Shown here: one piece after another, positions 10,386 through 21,179 of the stretch
Layout: each line of letters starts with the position of its first letter
Numbering within the stretch: the first letter of the stretch is position 1
NCBI RefSeq assembly: GCF_030272615.1
Contig: NC_081408.1
Location: 767,595,330-767,659,329, forward strand
Direction: 5' to 3'
Length of the DNA stretch: 64,000 bases
DNA from: Cryptomeria japonica
Lineage: Eukaryota; Streptophyta; Pinopsida; Cupressales; Cupressaceae
Made by a program: the position numbers and the translations under genes
Notes under the pieces: model-generated
Databases searched by the model: none
What the model was told of the DNA's origin: nothing
Seen by the model: the letters and a program-made list of their open reading frames with translations, nothing else

Positions 10386-12725
10386 CCAATAGGCTAACAA
10401 AACTTTATCCCAGATGAGTACTACAATAAATAACACACTAATGTCCAACTCTGTTTGCTACTAAATACTGCACCAATCTGTCTTACTTCAATTCACAGAC
10501 ATTTTAACAAATAGTTGGCATAACGGTGAATATGAAAGTTTTCTGCAACTATTTTGAATGTTGTTGTGATTTCGGCATCTGTAATAGGCTCTCCGTATTT
10601 GCTACAATTTTCCCCCCATTCAATCGTGAGAGATTTTGTCAAACAGTTGTCCTACAAAAACCCTTTCTTCTGATTTCTTCCTTCTAATGTTCTTTGGTTT
10701 TGTTGATACATGGTACATTTCGAGTGTTTGGAGACCTTACATCTTAACATGGAGTACAATCAATAATTAATCATTGTTTCAATTTAAAATGCACCAACTG
10801 GATATCTATGAACAATTTCTATTGCAACTATTCCAAAATTTTCACAAATAGTCAAGAAAACGTGAGTTCCGGACTTGATTTTTGGAAGATAATAACATGA
10901 AGTATAATGACCAAATCAAAGAACCTGGAGATACCCCTGTGACTTGTTCAAATTACAGTGGTGACACTAGTGCAGTTACCAACAGCGAACAGATTTGTCT
11001 ATGATCTCAGCATTGAATGGATCCAGTTCGCTAGACTCAACCCAAAACGTCTTCACTGGTTGGTCAAACAATAATGATTAGAACCACGCCCAACAATAAA
11101 TATTCGTGCCCAGCTACCTAAATTGCCAGTTATAGATTTTGCTTTCAGATTGGTAACACTTGTAGAGGAATCGCTATTCTCAGGCTAATATCAAATTATA
11201 AAGCCTACACATTCACTCCAGAGTTCGTGTGATCATCTCAAACTCCCCTACCTATAATAATCTCCCTACCTGGATGAATATAGTCGTCTCAAGCTCCAGA
11301 GCCGTTAACAGTTTCACCAAAAGGAGGCAAACTCTTTGTAAAACAATTTTCACACATTCAGAGGAAAAACAACTCAGTTAATTCTTGTTTGCGCCACTAA
11401 GCACTCCATGTAACCATAACCTTCTTTTCATGTCCTGTAGATGTCCCATCTAGGTGCCCGGCAGCTCAATGGTCATGTCCAGGAATTTAAGTTGTTTGCC
11501 TATTCAGATTCCCACTAAATCCTGTACAAGAAGCTTGAAGAGATAACGCCTTTCATGAAGAGACGCTGTAGCCTATGTCCGATTCCTTCTATTCTTGTAC
11601 TAGTTGAAGCGACCAAAAGACAACCAGCGATTCTGACAGCTTCCACAAATTCACCAAAATGTGATAGACCTGGTTATCCAAACAACTCTTCTCCTAAATA
11701 ATCAATTCACTCAAACACAAATGACAACGCACAACACCTGGTATATCTTAGTCGACGTTGTACCTTAACCCAAACGCTGACTGTGATCTTTGCTAGTGTT
11801 TGTGGCCCACAACCTGCCACAAAACACATGTCCCATGCCTCATTGATAATGCAACATACGGTGCTTAAACTAGGCAATATTCATCCCATGAATTTCTGTC
11901 GCACTTCTCAAAACTACAATCTCTGTGCATTCGCCGAAGGGTCACGCTACTGCAACTGTCTATGGCAACAACTGTGAATGTCTTGTTGTATAGTCAACAT
12001 GAGAAGTCGAACTATTGTATGGTGAGGAAACAATAGACATCCTTTTCTAGTTCGAACTCCCTTCAATAACAACCTCAACGCTAAATATTGTTGGTATTTG
12101 CCAATCCTAAGAACTGTGATTTCCTCCCAGCTGTGAATATGCAGTCCCAGATGAAAATATTAATGTTTACATGAAATTATTTTAGCTCCTAGCTACAATT
12201 TCCGCAATTCTCTTCATATACTTCTCACCACAACCTTTGATTGAAACCAATGCAATCCTTTGGTTTGTCTGCTTAAATAAAGATAGAGCCAAAAGTAACA
12301 CACCCAATGGTTGCCGATAATACTCGGGATTACAACAAAATTCCCATGGTGCCGATAGAAATTCTGAACCGATGCCAGAAGAAATATTCAGAATATAATA
12401 AATCGGGTTTCAATGATATATGTGGACTTAAATTTCCACCCCAAACATTCGACACTCGTCCCAAATATTCAATTAATCTTCACACCAACAGTTCCACATG
12501 TTCAATTGGGACCCACAAACAAATATTATTCAACGTGAGTTTGACTTAAATAAATCATCTCCATAAATCAAAGCCACGACGGTAATAGTGCCAAACTATT
12601 TTACTTATGATTTTACTCATCAAATGCGAATAATAAGAAAAGTACCAACATTAACTCTCAAGAAGATGCCAACCCTAATAATTATTTCTCAGCAATGCAT
12701 CTATTAAAACCAACTCAAGTTCCAC
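10386..12725 (-). other. leader side of the LTR element, no recognisable gene
   Basis: This is non-coding sequence between the PDS5-like fragment and the primer-side LTR. It is nearly identical to 51451-53083 up to about 11950. From 11955 to 12715 the left copy has about 760 bp that are replaced in the right copy by about 60 bp of unrelated sequence. Confidence 0.6.
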
Positions 12726-13401
12726 TATAATATCTCTTATGGATATTAATTTAGATTACTCTAAATTTATTTCACAAGAATTTCATGAACAATCTGCAAG
12801 AATTTAATCTCCAAAACATCCAATATTATGTAGACAAATTTCTATTTTAAAACTTTAATTGTAGTTTAGAACAAGCTCTAAAAATCATATGAATGTTGCC
12901 ATTAAATCTTCAGTAGAAAAAACAACAGAAATATTCAATCTTAGCCACGTAATTTACAATCAAATTGGAATTACGAACAATATGAATTTGAAGCACAAAG
13001 TGAGACACCTAAGTGATATATCCAACTGACCATGGGATTTCTTCCACTGCCTCCAAGCTCGAGGGTTTGCGTCCTCAAACCTGCTGAAAAGCCCAAGCTT
13101 CCCAAAATTTTCCAAGAGAGAACAATAACCAAGCATAAACCAAGTATACCAAAATGAGCCTCTTCGTGTACTTAAATAGCACATCCCTGTGACTCTTCTT
13201 CACTTATCCTTTGCCTATCTCTTATAATTCTTCTTTAATAATAAAGTGACTTTATTTTATAATTTGATGTTGACATAAAGTCACTTAAATATGCTTTAAT
13301 AAATAATTAAATTAAGTTGTCTTTAAAGTTATTATGTTTTGACAATTTAAAACTTAATTATTTAATTGATTTGGACTAATATCCAAAAAAGAGACATTAC
13401 A
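12726..13401 (-). repeat. 5' LTR of the element
   Basis: This is the full 676-bp LTR, bounded on the plus strand by TATAATATCTC and GAGACATTACA, which are imperfect inverted ends. Short ORFs inside it are not convincing genes. The primer site next to it is degraded here (AACTCAAGTTCCAC on the plus strand, against AACTCTGGTACCAC in the right copy). Confidence 0.85.
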
Positions 13402-14292
13402 CAATACCATTGATAAGAAGAATAATCATGAGAAGATCATATTGATTTTGAATATCTACATGAAGCAACTCATGTTGAGAGAAGACAGTATCAACTTTAG
13501 TTGCATGCATACATTCCAATAGAGAAGTCACATCATGTTGCCAAAGAATACCCAATCATTTACTTTAACTATGACCAACCATCACTCCAAAACATTAAGA
13601 ACCCTCATCATTTTTCCATATTTTTGTGAAAATGATATTGGCTACATGTTGCTTGTAAAATTCAAATCAATGCTACTCGAATCATCTGTACCATGTTCCA
13701 TGCCTCCATAAATGAGAGAAGACCATTAGAACGGAACTAAAAGTACCAACATTTGACATTTTGCTTCCTCTAATAGAATTGTCTTCACTACCATTGCTAT
13801 CAATAGAGAGATTATGCTTATACCAATATTAAAATTTTGCCCCCACCATATTGGTGTTCAGCGTGCAAATTCTATTTCTTTATAATGCGGAGCTTTTGCA
13901 AATGTTGACACTTCTCAAGCAATGCACCAAGAACTGTTGAAATGAAGCTACGTGTTGAACTTAATTTTCAAAGTTTTCTTGCACAATGGTTTGATAGTAT
14001 GTGACCTCCAACATAGTTAAGCAATATAAATCACTGATATTTAATGGCTTGCATGAAGCCTTATCAAAATTTTAAGCAACTTTATTGATCGTCAATATAT
14101 TGTTGTAGACTGCTACAAGTTTCCACACTTCACTGCAAATCTAAACATGGAGGGAAAAGGCCATCTCAAGGCTTTGAACAAATTTTCTAATAGAACTCAT
14201 ATAATTGCATCCAACACCCACAAAACTTTGCTGCAAATAAGAAAACAAGAGGCAATCTATTTAAAAATCTGAATACAACTTCCACTGCTCTA
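13402..14292. other. spacer without recognisable gene
   Basis: This is AT-rich sequence between the LTR element and the TBC-like fragment. Compared with the right copy it lacks about 220 bp near 13564, at a short direct repeat (CATTTACTTT / CATTTAGTTT) still visible at both edges of the extra segment in the right copy. Confidence 0.6.
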
Positions 14293-14735
14293 TTGATCTT
14301 CTTTTTAACTCTTCTGCTAATTTCAATAAGTGATTGGTATCCACGTATGGATAATGTTGAAGTAGCTTAAGATTCATTATAAAACCACCAGCCAACAAGC
14401 GACTTCTTATGAAAAATGGCATAGCACAACACTTCAACATTATGATAAGACGTCGCTTGTTGGCTAGTGGTTATATAATGAATCTTTAAGCTACAAGTCT
14501 TCATCATGTCTCTTAAGGAGTGTGGTCAAATTTGCAATTGTAGAATGTATGTCCACGACACTATTATCCAATTGTTGACAAAAGTGATCTCGAAAGTCAT
14601 TTAGCAACTCAACAAAGAAAAATTATGTGTCAAATTCTATATTCACTACATTGGACTCATTCGGATCTATTTTGATTACATAGAACAATGGAGCTACAAC
14701 TTCATTCATCTCTTGTGTTGAAAATGTTAGCTAGT
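14293..14735 (-). pseudogene. TBC-domain Rab-GAP (TBC1D13-like) gene fragment, rearranged
   Basis: TBC proteins are GTPase activators for Rab proteins. The first block on the reverse strand reads QEMNEVVAPLFYVIKIDPNE, then FRDHFCQQLDNSVVDIHSTI and LLKRHDEDL, matching the middle of plant TBC1D13-type proteins. The second block (14293-14432) reads CCAMPFFIRSRLLAGG, then NLKLLQHYPYVDTNHLLKLA, matching their C-terminal part. The roughly 80 residues normally in between are missing and replaced by an inverted copy of part of the second block. One stop (DT*FFF) is present. Confidence 0.75.
14362..14494. repeat. inverted repeat, ~50-bp arms, ~35-bp spacer
   Basis: The left arm runs GTAGCTTAAGATTCATT to CCAACAAGCGAC (14362-14410). 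The right arm is its near reverse complement, GTCGCTTGTTGGCT to TCTTTAAGCTAC (14444-14494). The arm sequence encodes part of the TBC fragment (SRLLAGG...NLKL), so it arose by inverted duplication of gene sequence rather than as an independent MITE. The same structure is at 54939-55071. Confidence 0.9.
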
Positions 14736-15654
14736 TCGGATACCTGATTATCAAATTTTAATGTTGTCAATTGACAATTAAAATTCATGTGTATTATCTT
14801 AATTAAATTTTTTATTGTGTTGGACCCAAATGTAACATGGGAAGCAATTAATTATGTTATTGGGTTGGACCCAAATGTAACATGGAAAGGCAATTCAATG
14901 ACTATTGAGCTGGACCCAAATATCTAACGTGGGAAATGTATAATGACAATATAAGTGAACTCAAACTGGAGGCCATAAACACTGCAAAGATTTAACATTA
15001 ATCACATTGAAGCCTATAATTTAGTCTCTCGCCAATTTGGAAGAATTAAATCTTACAACCCCATATGGGAGTTGGGCCTTTGGCTATCCGACCAAAAAAC
15101 AAATTCATTTTTAATCAAGAACCTCTCAAACTGCCACAAAACTAGAAGTTGTTGCATTTGGGCTCAAAACATCATATGGGTTGCTCTAGAATCTTGATAT
15201 CTGAAACATTTTCCCAGATCATTTTTGACCATTTGATAGTCGTAAGGACAACCATACTACAAAGAAACTGGACAACCATACTACTATATCTCCTGAAAAA
15301 CTTTCTATCAAATAGTTTTGGAAGAAAATCAGTAGGTTGCAAGATTTCAATCTTCAATGTCGAGGTCTCAGATAAATGCAACAGGGATCAAACCTAGACT
15401 CTATCATCGGAAAGTGAATAGGCACTAAAACTTTCCAAATTAAAGATGCCAACAAATCATTCCAAAACCTTGACATTTACACCTCTTAATTATGAGAGAT
15501 CGGTTCTTGTGTATCATTATTCATGAATGATGACTCAATGATTTTGATTTATATCATAATTTGGCTTGAAATGAAAAAATTGATGAGCTCAAGGGGCTCT
15601 ATAATGAATGGTTCATAAGACACAACACTTCTGAACACCTTGCAAACTAAGGTT
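14736..15654. other. spacer with three TTGGACCCAAATGTAACATGG-like repeats
   Basis: Between 14819 and 14940 the word TGGACCCAAAT recurs three times, each with a GTAACATGG or CTAACGTGG tail. No gene is visible. The right copy carries 1.14 kb more at about 14958 (see 55529-56670). From 15487 the sequence resembles 16200-16444 at low identity, including AAG(A/G)CACAACACTT. Confidence 0.6.
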
Positions 15655-16071
15655 GGGTCCCATGGAGGGGGGCTTGCTTAAAAATAGAGCTAAGGCTGCT
15701 GAGAATTTTTAGAAAATTTTTAAATATGGCGGTCCCATGAATGTTGTTGTGCAAACCAGCTTAAAATTTGAACTACTAAATTTAAGGAAGTTTGAGCACA
15801 AAAAAGATAAAATTAATTAAATAAATGTCATTTTCCCTCTTCATTTGATTTTGGTGAGAAATGGAATGTGCAAATTATTGACAAGTGGCAAACAAAGTTC
15901 CTAAGCTAGTGGGGCAATTTCTAGCACCACCCTTTTTTTATTTGCTTCCTAAAAAGTAGGGGCTCCTTTTTTGGGGGGAAAGATTCTAAATAATCTTGTA
16001 GAGGAAAAAAAAATTGCTCATGGGACCATTTCTTCCTTCAAAATAGAGCCTAAACCCCTCCCATGGGACCC
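15655..16071. mobile_element. MITE-like element with GGGTCCCATGG inverted ends
   Basis: The element starts GGGTCCCATGGAGGGG and ends CCCCTCCCATGGGACCC, an 11-bp inverted terminal match that continues as GGGG/CCCC. A second, subterminal pair lies inside: GGTCCCATGA at 15732 and TCATGGGACC at 16018. It is about 417 bp with no coding capacity. Flanking sequence resembles 16380-16440, where no such element occurs. I cannot define the target duplication, so the superfamily is open. Confidence 0.6.
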
Positions 16072-16444
16072 CAGCTTAAGTAGGCTTAATCTTGGAGAAA
16101 ACGGAGTAGTACTGGAATGAGCAACCTTTCAAGAAGGCCCAATATTTCACCTCTGTGAGTATCACCTAGATGCAATGAGTGCTAAGCATACCATTCATTC
16201 TCATGAGAGATGGCTTATTGTGAGGCACAACTCATGAAACATAAGTCAATGAGTTTGACTCATAAATTACACAATTGAATCATAATTAGCAATATCATAA
16301 TTTGACTTTCTATGAAAAATATCTCCTACTTATCAACTTATGAGCTTCAGTGACTCTATATAATAAATGATTCAAAAGGCACAACACTTGTGAAGGTTTT
16401 GCAAATGGGGTGGCAAGCTAAATGGGTTTAACCTTAGAGGAAAC

Positions 16445-17925
16445 TGTTGGCATATGTGCAGAGTTTGATGACATGATGATATTGTATATTCTCATTGATG
16501 TCAATATGTTGAAGTATGAACCGGTATACTGAAGTAAGAAAACTAGCAAGAGAACCGGTATGATGATGTGAACCGGTATATGTGAAAAAGTGAACCAGTA
16601 TGTTGGTTCAAGTGAAGCGGTATGTTGAAGTGTGAACCAGTATGATGGTATGAACCGGTATATGCAAAGTTTTGTATCGGGGTTTCATTTGATATGACTA
16701 CCAGTTGGTAGTCTCAGCTTCAGGATTTCTGGTTGATGCATTTCAAGTCTGTGTAATTCGACCGACGATATTCTATGATGAGTTAGCATTAAAATGAAGA
16801 TCAGATCATGTTGCCACATCAACCTTATGCACGTGAAGGATTTCCTTGAGGATCTTGCATGAAGAAGATTGATCCTATCTACCTCGAGAATGTGCGAAGT
16901 CTCAGTAAATGGTGGAGAGTGCATGATGGGTTATTTGCTTCCAGAAGTGGCAAAGAACGAACGATGGAGAACGTCTTGAGATTTGTTCAAGATTGTTTTA
17001 TTGTATGCAATGTGTTTGAACGATCAAGATTGAACCGACTATATTGATAACCTAAATGTTTAGGGTTTAGGGTTTATGCTACCGACCTATCTATTTCCTA
17101 TAAGGTCGATGATGATTTACATTGTGAAGTTGTTGGCAAATGTTATGTGTGTATCTAAGTGAAGAGATACTTGATTCTTGTTAGACCGGTGCAGTGAGTT
17201 GAGATTTGCAGAGTGTGATTACAGATGTGAAGGAACTAAAGTGGATATGTCTTGGCATTGAGTGTTGTTATCAAATCAGTGTATTACCTGTTGACTTCAA
17301 ACCATTTCAGCGGTTCGAAAATCCCTTTACCGGGTGGCTTTAACAAGCTTTTTATAAATCCTTTAACAGGGTGACTCAAAATCATTGAGTTCTCAAAATC
17401 CTCTGACAAGGTAACCTTTAACCGGGTATGTATTTAGCCATCCCTTAACCGGGTGATCCCTTGCAGGATCGGTTCCTAGCAGAACCTATTGTAAAGTCCT
17501 TAACCAGACTAGGCTCCTAACATAGTGGACTTCAGAAGAGTTCAAGAACAACTTGTGGGTATTCATCCCCACCGTGGTTTTTCCCAGTTGGGTTTCCATG
17601 TGAAAAATCAGTGTGTTATGTGTGATGTTTTTTCATGTGATGTCTTAGTGTTTTGTGTTAAGTGGTAAAGCATGTTGATCCAGTAGTCATTATATTTCTA
17701 ATGTTGTATTACTTGTCTAAGTATATGGGTGAAGTGGAAATGAGATATTAGGTTGTGTGAAGATCTAAGTGTTACCGGTTTATGTGTTTCACAGTCTTAC
17801 TGTGTTTTACTGGTAGTGCCTTGATTTAGATCGGTGATGTTGTTTACCAGTTAGTGTAGTCTTTGCAGTCAAAGTGGTTTAAGGAAGTTTTTGTCTATAC
17901 TGATTCACACCCCTCCCCCCCACTC
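16445..17925 (+). mobile_element. LTR-like block with AACCGGTAT repeats, probable copia solo LTR
   Basis: It starts TGTTGGCATATG and ends in a C-rich GATTCACACCCCTCC stretch. The first 250 bp carry about seven AACCGGTAT-type words and the middle carries several TTTAACCGGG(T) words. A block CACCGTGGTTTTTCCCAG precedes the end. From memory this layout is common in plant copia LTRs, especially in gymnosperms. No partner LTR, primer site or coding interior is found, so it is a solo LTR or fragment. The right copy lost about 32 bp near 17430, between two CTTTAACCGGGT/CCTTAACCGGGT words. Confidence 0.55.
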
Positions 17926-18819
17926 GTATTTTTTGAGTATATACGGGTAAGTGCACAAAGTTGGTGGTCAAAAAGGAGGTATAAATGGACACTTTTTTTC
18001 TGAAATCGGGTGAACCTGAACTTGGAGGCAAAATTTGAAAATCATCCACTCAAGATATGAAGATAATCAAAGAACAAATATTGTAGTACTCTGAATCTGG
18101 TTTCCAAACTACTAAAAATTTTGAAAATTGGATAAGATTAAGGGGGTCAAATCCTTCGCGCACGAAAAACTGACCCTGATTTTTTCTGAAAAACATAACA
18201 TAGTGTCTGATGTGCGCATCAAAAAAGTCATAGTTAGATTTAGTATTTTGACAAATCCTTTGGCAGAAAGATATTTAAGAGTGAGCACTAGAAGATGTGT
18301 ATTTTTTGTAATTTTTTGTTGAGTATGTGTTTTTTATGATTTTTCCAATCGAGCACATCCTAAAAATTAGGTAAATGTTCATGTGCGAAGCATAAGTTAC
18401 ACCAAACAATTCGAAAATACAATTTAAAAAAAAAAAAAAAAAATTGTAAATAATCAAGTGCACTACAATAATATATAAAGTTTTTAAAATTTGGATAAGT
18501 ATATCAAAATTTATTCAAAAAATGGTGCACCTATGTCTGTGAGAACTATGGAGACACTGATAAAAGAAATTCAATAATAATATGTTATTGTTGTTCAAAT
18601 TGAAAAAAAATTATATGGTTAGAAAGCTCAGAAGATGGGTAAAAATATGGTGGCAATTTTGGAAATGCCCACTTGTTCAAGTGTAAACCTGATGATGACA
18701 AAGTCGATAAACCAAGTTGACAAAATAAAACACATAAAAAATGAGAGAAATGGAGGGAAATCAAACTTCCAAACTGTAGCTTTGTCATCTAGGCCTATTT
18801 CCAAGCCTAAACAGTCAAA
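17926..18819. other. AT-rich spacer, no recognisable gene
   Basis: Short ORFs (for example 18128-18322 and 18635-18874) have no recognisable domains and are not preserved with a coding pattern. It contains an A19 run near 18425 that is shortened to a mixed T/A run in the right copy. Confidence 0.6.
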
Positions 18820-18950
18820 AGCGCATATGGGTACTTATGGTTTAAAAAGCGCGTATGGGGTACTTATAGTGTAAGCAACACGTACGTGCTTGTTTCCCTA
18901 TAAACAGCGCGTACACGCTAACTTTACTATAAATAGTGTGTACGTGCTAC
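18820..18950. repeat. five quasi-palindromic GCGCGTACGCGC-type motifs
   Basis: Motifs spaced about 26-33 bp read GCGCATATGGGTAC, GCGCGTATGGGGTAC, CACGTACGTGCTT, GCGCGTACACGCTA and GTGTGTACGTGCTAC. Each is followed by a short AT-rich linker such as TTATAGTGTAAGC or CTATAAACA. CpG content is high against an AT-rich background. Similar motifs lie at 20999-21165, on the other side of the CT tract. Confidence 0.85.
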
Positions 18951-19290
18951 TGTATAATATGATATTCTATATATAACATGTGTATATACATATAATATAT
19001 GTAATATATAATGTGTATAATATGATATTGTATATATAATATGTTTATATACATATAATATATGTATATATATATAATATGTGTAATATGATATTGTATA
19101 TATAATATGTTTATATACATATAATATATGTATATATATAATATATTAATCATATATATACACATGTAAGTGTATTGTCTCCCCCTCTCAAATGCATACA
19201 AGGTGCCTCTCTCTCTCTCTCTCTCTCCATACCCCATCCCTCTTTCTCTTCTTCTCTCCCTCCCTCCCTCCATACCCCATTGCAACTGTG
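18951..19290. repeat. TA-rich minisatellite followed by a CT run
   Basis: Units of about 60-65 bp containing TAATATGATATTGTATATA and TAATATGTTTATATACATA repeat three times (18951-19160). A CT microsatellite (19206-19227) and a CTTCTCTCCCTCC tract follow. In the right copy the CT run is about twice as long (60896-60941). Confidence 0.9.
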
Positions 19291-19364
19291 TCTGCACTTC
19301 TATAGAAGTAAATGAATTTATTTCTTGTATGCAACTTCCTCTTTGATTTTTATCATGTATGCTC

Positions 19365-19828
19365 TCTTAATAAAATTGACTGATGGATTTGTGTGTGTAT
19401 ATTGAATAGGAGGAATAGGGTTTGAAATTGAACCACGGGTGTATTACCGTGACAAACAAGGAAACCTGTAGCAATATTCTTCTCGAATGTGTTTTTAATG
19501 AGCAGAGTAGATGTGGAAAATAGTGTCAACAAAGCAACATGATGAGTCAAAGTACCTGCAATATGTTTTTCAGAAGGAAACAACAGGTAGGAAGAGAAAG
19601 AGGGAGAGTAACACAAATGATGTCATGTAGAATGATAGTGGTGAGTATGCGAGAGTTCCCATGTTGTTACACAATGCCTGTCACCTAAAGAAATTAAAGT
19701 TTGTTGTATGCATGGCAGTGGTAGTATATGATGATCATCACTTGTTAAACAGCTTGGAACGGTACATTCCCATGAAAGAAATCAAGTATGTAATTCCTAT
19801 AGTCACAATCGAGATCAGTCTTATAACC
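19365..19828. other. conserved module of unknown nature, three copies in window
   Basis: The module from about TGATGGATTTGTGTGTGTAT to the homology break is also present at 61096-61543 and again at 61663-62049. On the plus strand, frames such as VYYRDKQGNL, VSTKQHDESKYLQYVFQKE and ARVPMLLHNACHLKKLKFVV keep similar wording in all copies but are cut by stops, so it may be a fossil exon. I recognise no family. Confidence 0.5.
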
Positions 19829-20151
19829 CTCTCCCCCCTCTCCCTCTCTCTCTCTCCCTCTTTTCCTCTCTCTCCCTCTCCCTCCTTCCCTCTCTCCCTC
19901 TCCCTTCCTCCATACCCCTTCTTTTCTCCCACCCCCCCTCTTCTCTCTTTCTCTCCCTCCCTCTCCCTCTCTCCCTCTCTCCACCTTCCCTCCCCCCTCT
20001 TCTCTCCCTCTCTCCCTCCCTCTACCTCTCTCCTCTCCCTCCCTCTCCCTCTCCCTCCCCCGCTCTCTCTCTCTCTCTCCCTCTCCTCTCCCTCCCTCCC
20101 CCTACTCTCCCTCTCCCTTCCTCCATACCCCTTCTTCTCTCCCACCCTCCC

Positions 20152-20230
<79 letters not shown>

Positions 20231-20549
20231 CCTACTCTCCCTCTCCCTTCCTCCATACCCCTTCTTCTCTCCCACCCCACCTCTTCTCTCCCTCTCTCCC
20301 TCTACCCTCTCCTCTCCCTCTCTCCCTCTCCCCTCTCCTCTCCCTGCCTCTCCCTCCCCCCTCTCTCCCTCTCCCTCTCTCATCTCCTCTCCCTCCCTCC
20401 CCCCTACTCTCCCTCTCCCTTCCTCCATACCCCTTCTTCTCTCCCACCCCCCTCTTCTCTCTCTATCTCCCTCCCTCTACCTCTCTCCCTCTCTCTCCCT
20501 TCCCTCCCCCCTCTTCTCTCCATCTCTCCCTCCCTCTACCTCTCCCTTT

Positions 20550-20605
<56 letters not shown>

Positions 20606-20875
20606 CCTCCCCCTACTCTCCCTCTCCCTTCCTCCATACCCCTTCTTCTCTCCCACCCCCCATCTTCTCTCCCTCTCTCACTCCCTCTACCTCTCTCCCT
20701 CTCTCCCTCCCTCTACCTATATCCCTCTCTCATCTTCGCTCCCCCCTCTTTCTCTCTCTCCCTCTCCCTCCTTCCCTCTCTCTCTCCCTCTCCCTCTCCC
20801 TCTCCCATCTTCCTTCCTCCATACCCCTTCTTCTCTCCCACCGTCCTCCCTCCTCTCTCCCTCCCCCCCTACTCT

Positions 20876-20969
<94 letters not shown>

Positions 20970-20974
20970 TTTCA
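19829..20974. repeat. 1.15-kb CT-rich polypyrimidine tract
   Basis: The plus strand is almost pure C and T. It mixes (CT)n runs (20157-20226, 20560-20600 and about 90 bp at 20885-20966) with a longer recurring word, CTTCCTCCATACCCCTTCTT, about every 130-210 bp (near 19903, 20118, 20248, 20421, 20630, 20813). The right copy of the duplication has none of it, so it sits exactly at the homology break. The long ORFs on both strands are artefacts of the composition. Confidence 0.95.
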
Positions 20975-20998
20975 TTCACATCTTTTCTACTACCAATA

Positions 20999-21165
20999 GT
21001 GCGTATAAGGTACTAAAACTATTAGTTCACTGCCCTACCATTACTTTTTTAAGGAAAAGGAGCACGTACACGGTACTTATTACTCATAAGCACGTACGGG
21101 GTACTATTCCCATTATTCATTACCTCACGATAACATTTTTTAGGCTTAGTAGCGCGTACGCGCTA
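20999..21165. repeat. second cluster of GCGCGTACGCGC-type motifs
   Basis: It includes GTGCGTATAAGGTAC, GCACGTACACGGTAC, GCACGTACGGGGTAC and, at 21151-21164, the perfect 14-bp palindrome AGCGCGTACGCGCT. These match the cluster at 18820-18950. The cluster ends 15 bp before the transposase-like pseudogene. Confidence 0.8.
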
Positions 21166-21179
21166 CTTGTCAATCCAGA

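Larger units (their letters stand above)
6813..13401 (-). mobile_element. non-autonomous LTR element with captured host sequence (left copy)
   Basis: Two direct repeats of about 640 and 676 bp flank a 5.3-kb interior. Read on the reverse strand, the 5' LTR (12726-13401) begins TGTAATGTCTC and ends ATATTATA. In the duplicate it is followed by TGGTACCAGAGTTGG, close to the initiator-Met primer site. No gag, protease, reverse transcriptase or integrase is recognisable inside. Instead there are a PDS5-like fragment and ORFs of unknown origin. No clear target duplication is seen at 6808-6812 versus 13402-13406. Confidence 0.75.
1..19828. repeat. left copy of a ~33-kb direct segmental duplication
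   Basis: Position 1 aligns with 33288 and the match continues collinearly to 19828/61543, broken only by indels and one retrotransposon insertion in the right copy. In short stretches compared by eye the copies differ at roughly 2-4% of bases. Shared decay, such as the same in-frame TAG before the LINE FVDD box, shows the elements were already dead when duplicated. Homology ends where the left copy enters a long CT tract. The left boundary lies outside the window. Confidence 0.95.

Noticed and set aside
12960-13184. 74-codon reverse ORF, also at 53318-53542
   Set aside because: It lies within the LTR and has no recognisable protein features. Similarity between copies follows from LTR and segmental duplication.
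16859-17047. 62-codon forward ORF in the AACCGGTAT block
   Set aside because: The right copy lacks the same frame length, and the region behaves as an LTR. There is no recognisable domain.
17058-17075. Telomere-like TTTAGGG words
   Set aside because: Only two tandem units. They lie inside an LTR-like block and are insufficient for an interstitial telomere array.
19661-21016. 451-codon forward ORF and several reverse ORFs across the CT tract
   Set aside because: The products are Ser/Leu/Pro or Arg/Glu/Gly repeats dictated by CT/GA composition. The tract is missing from the duplicate.
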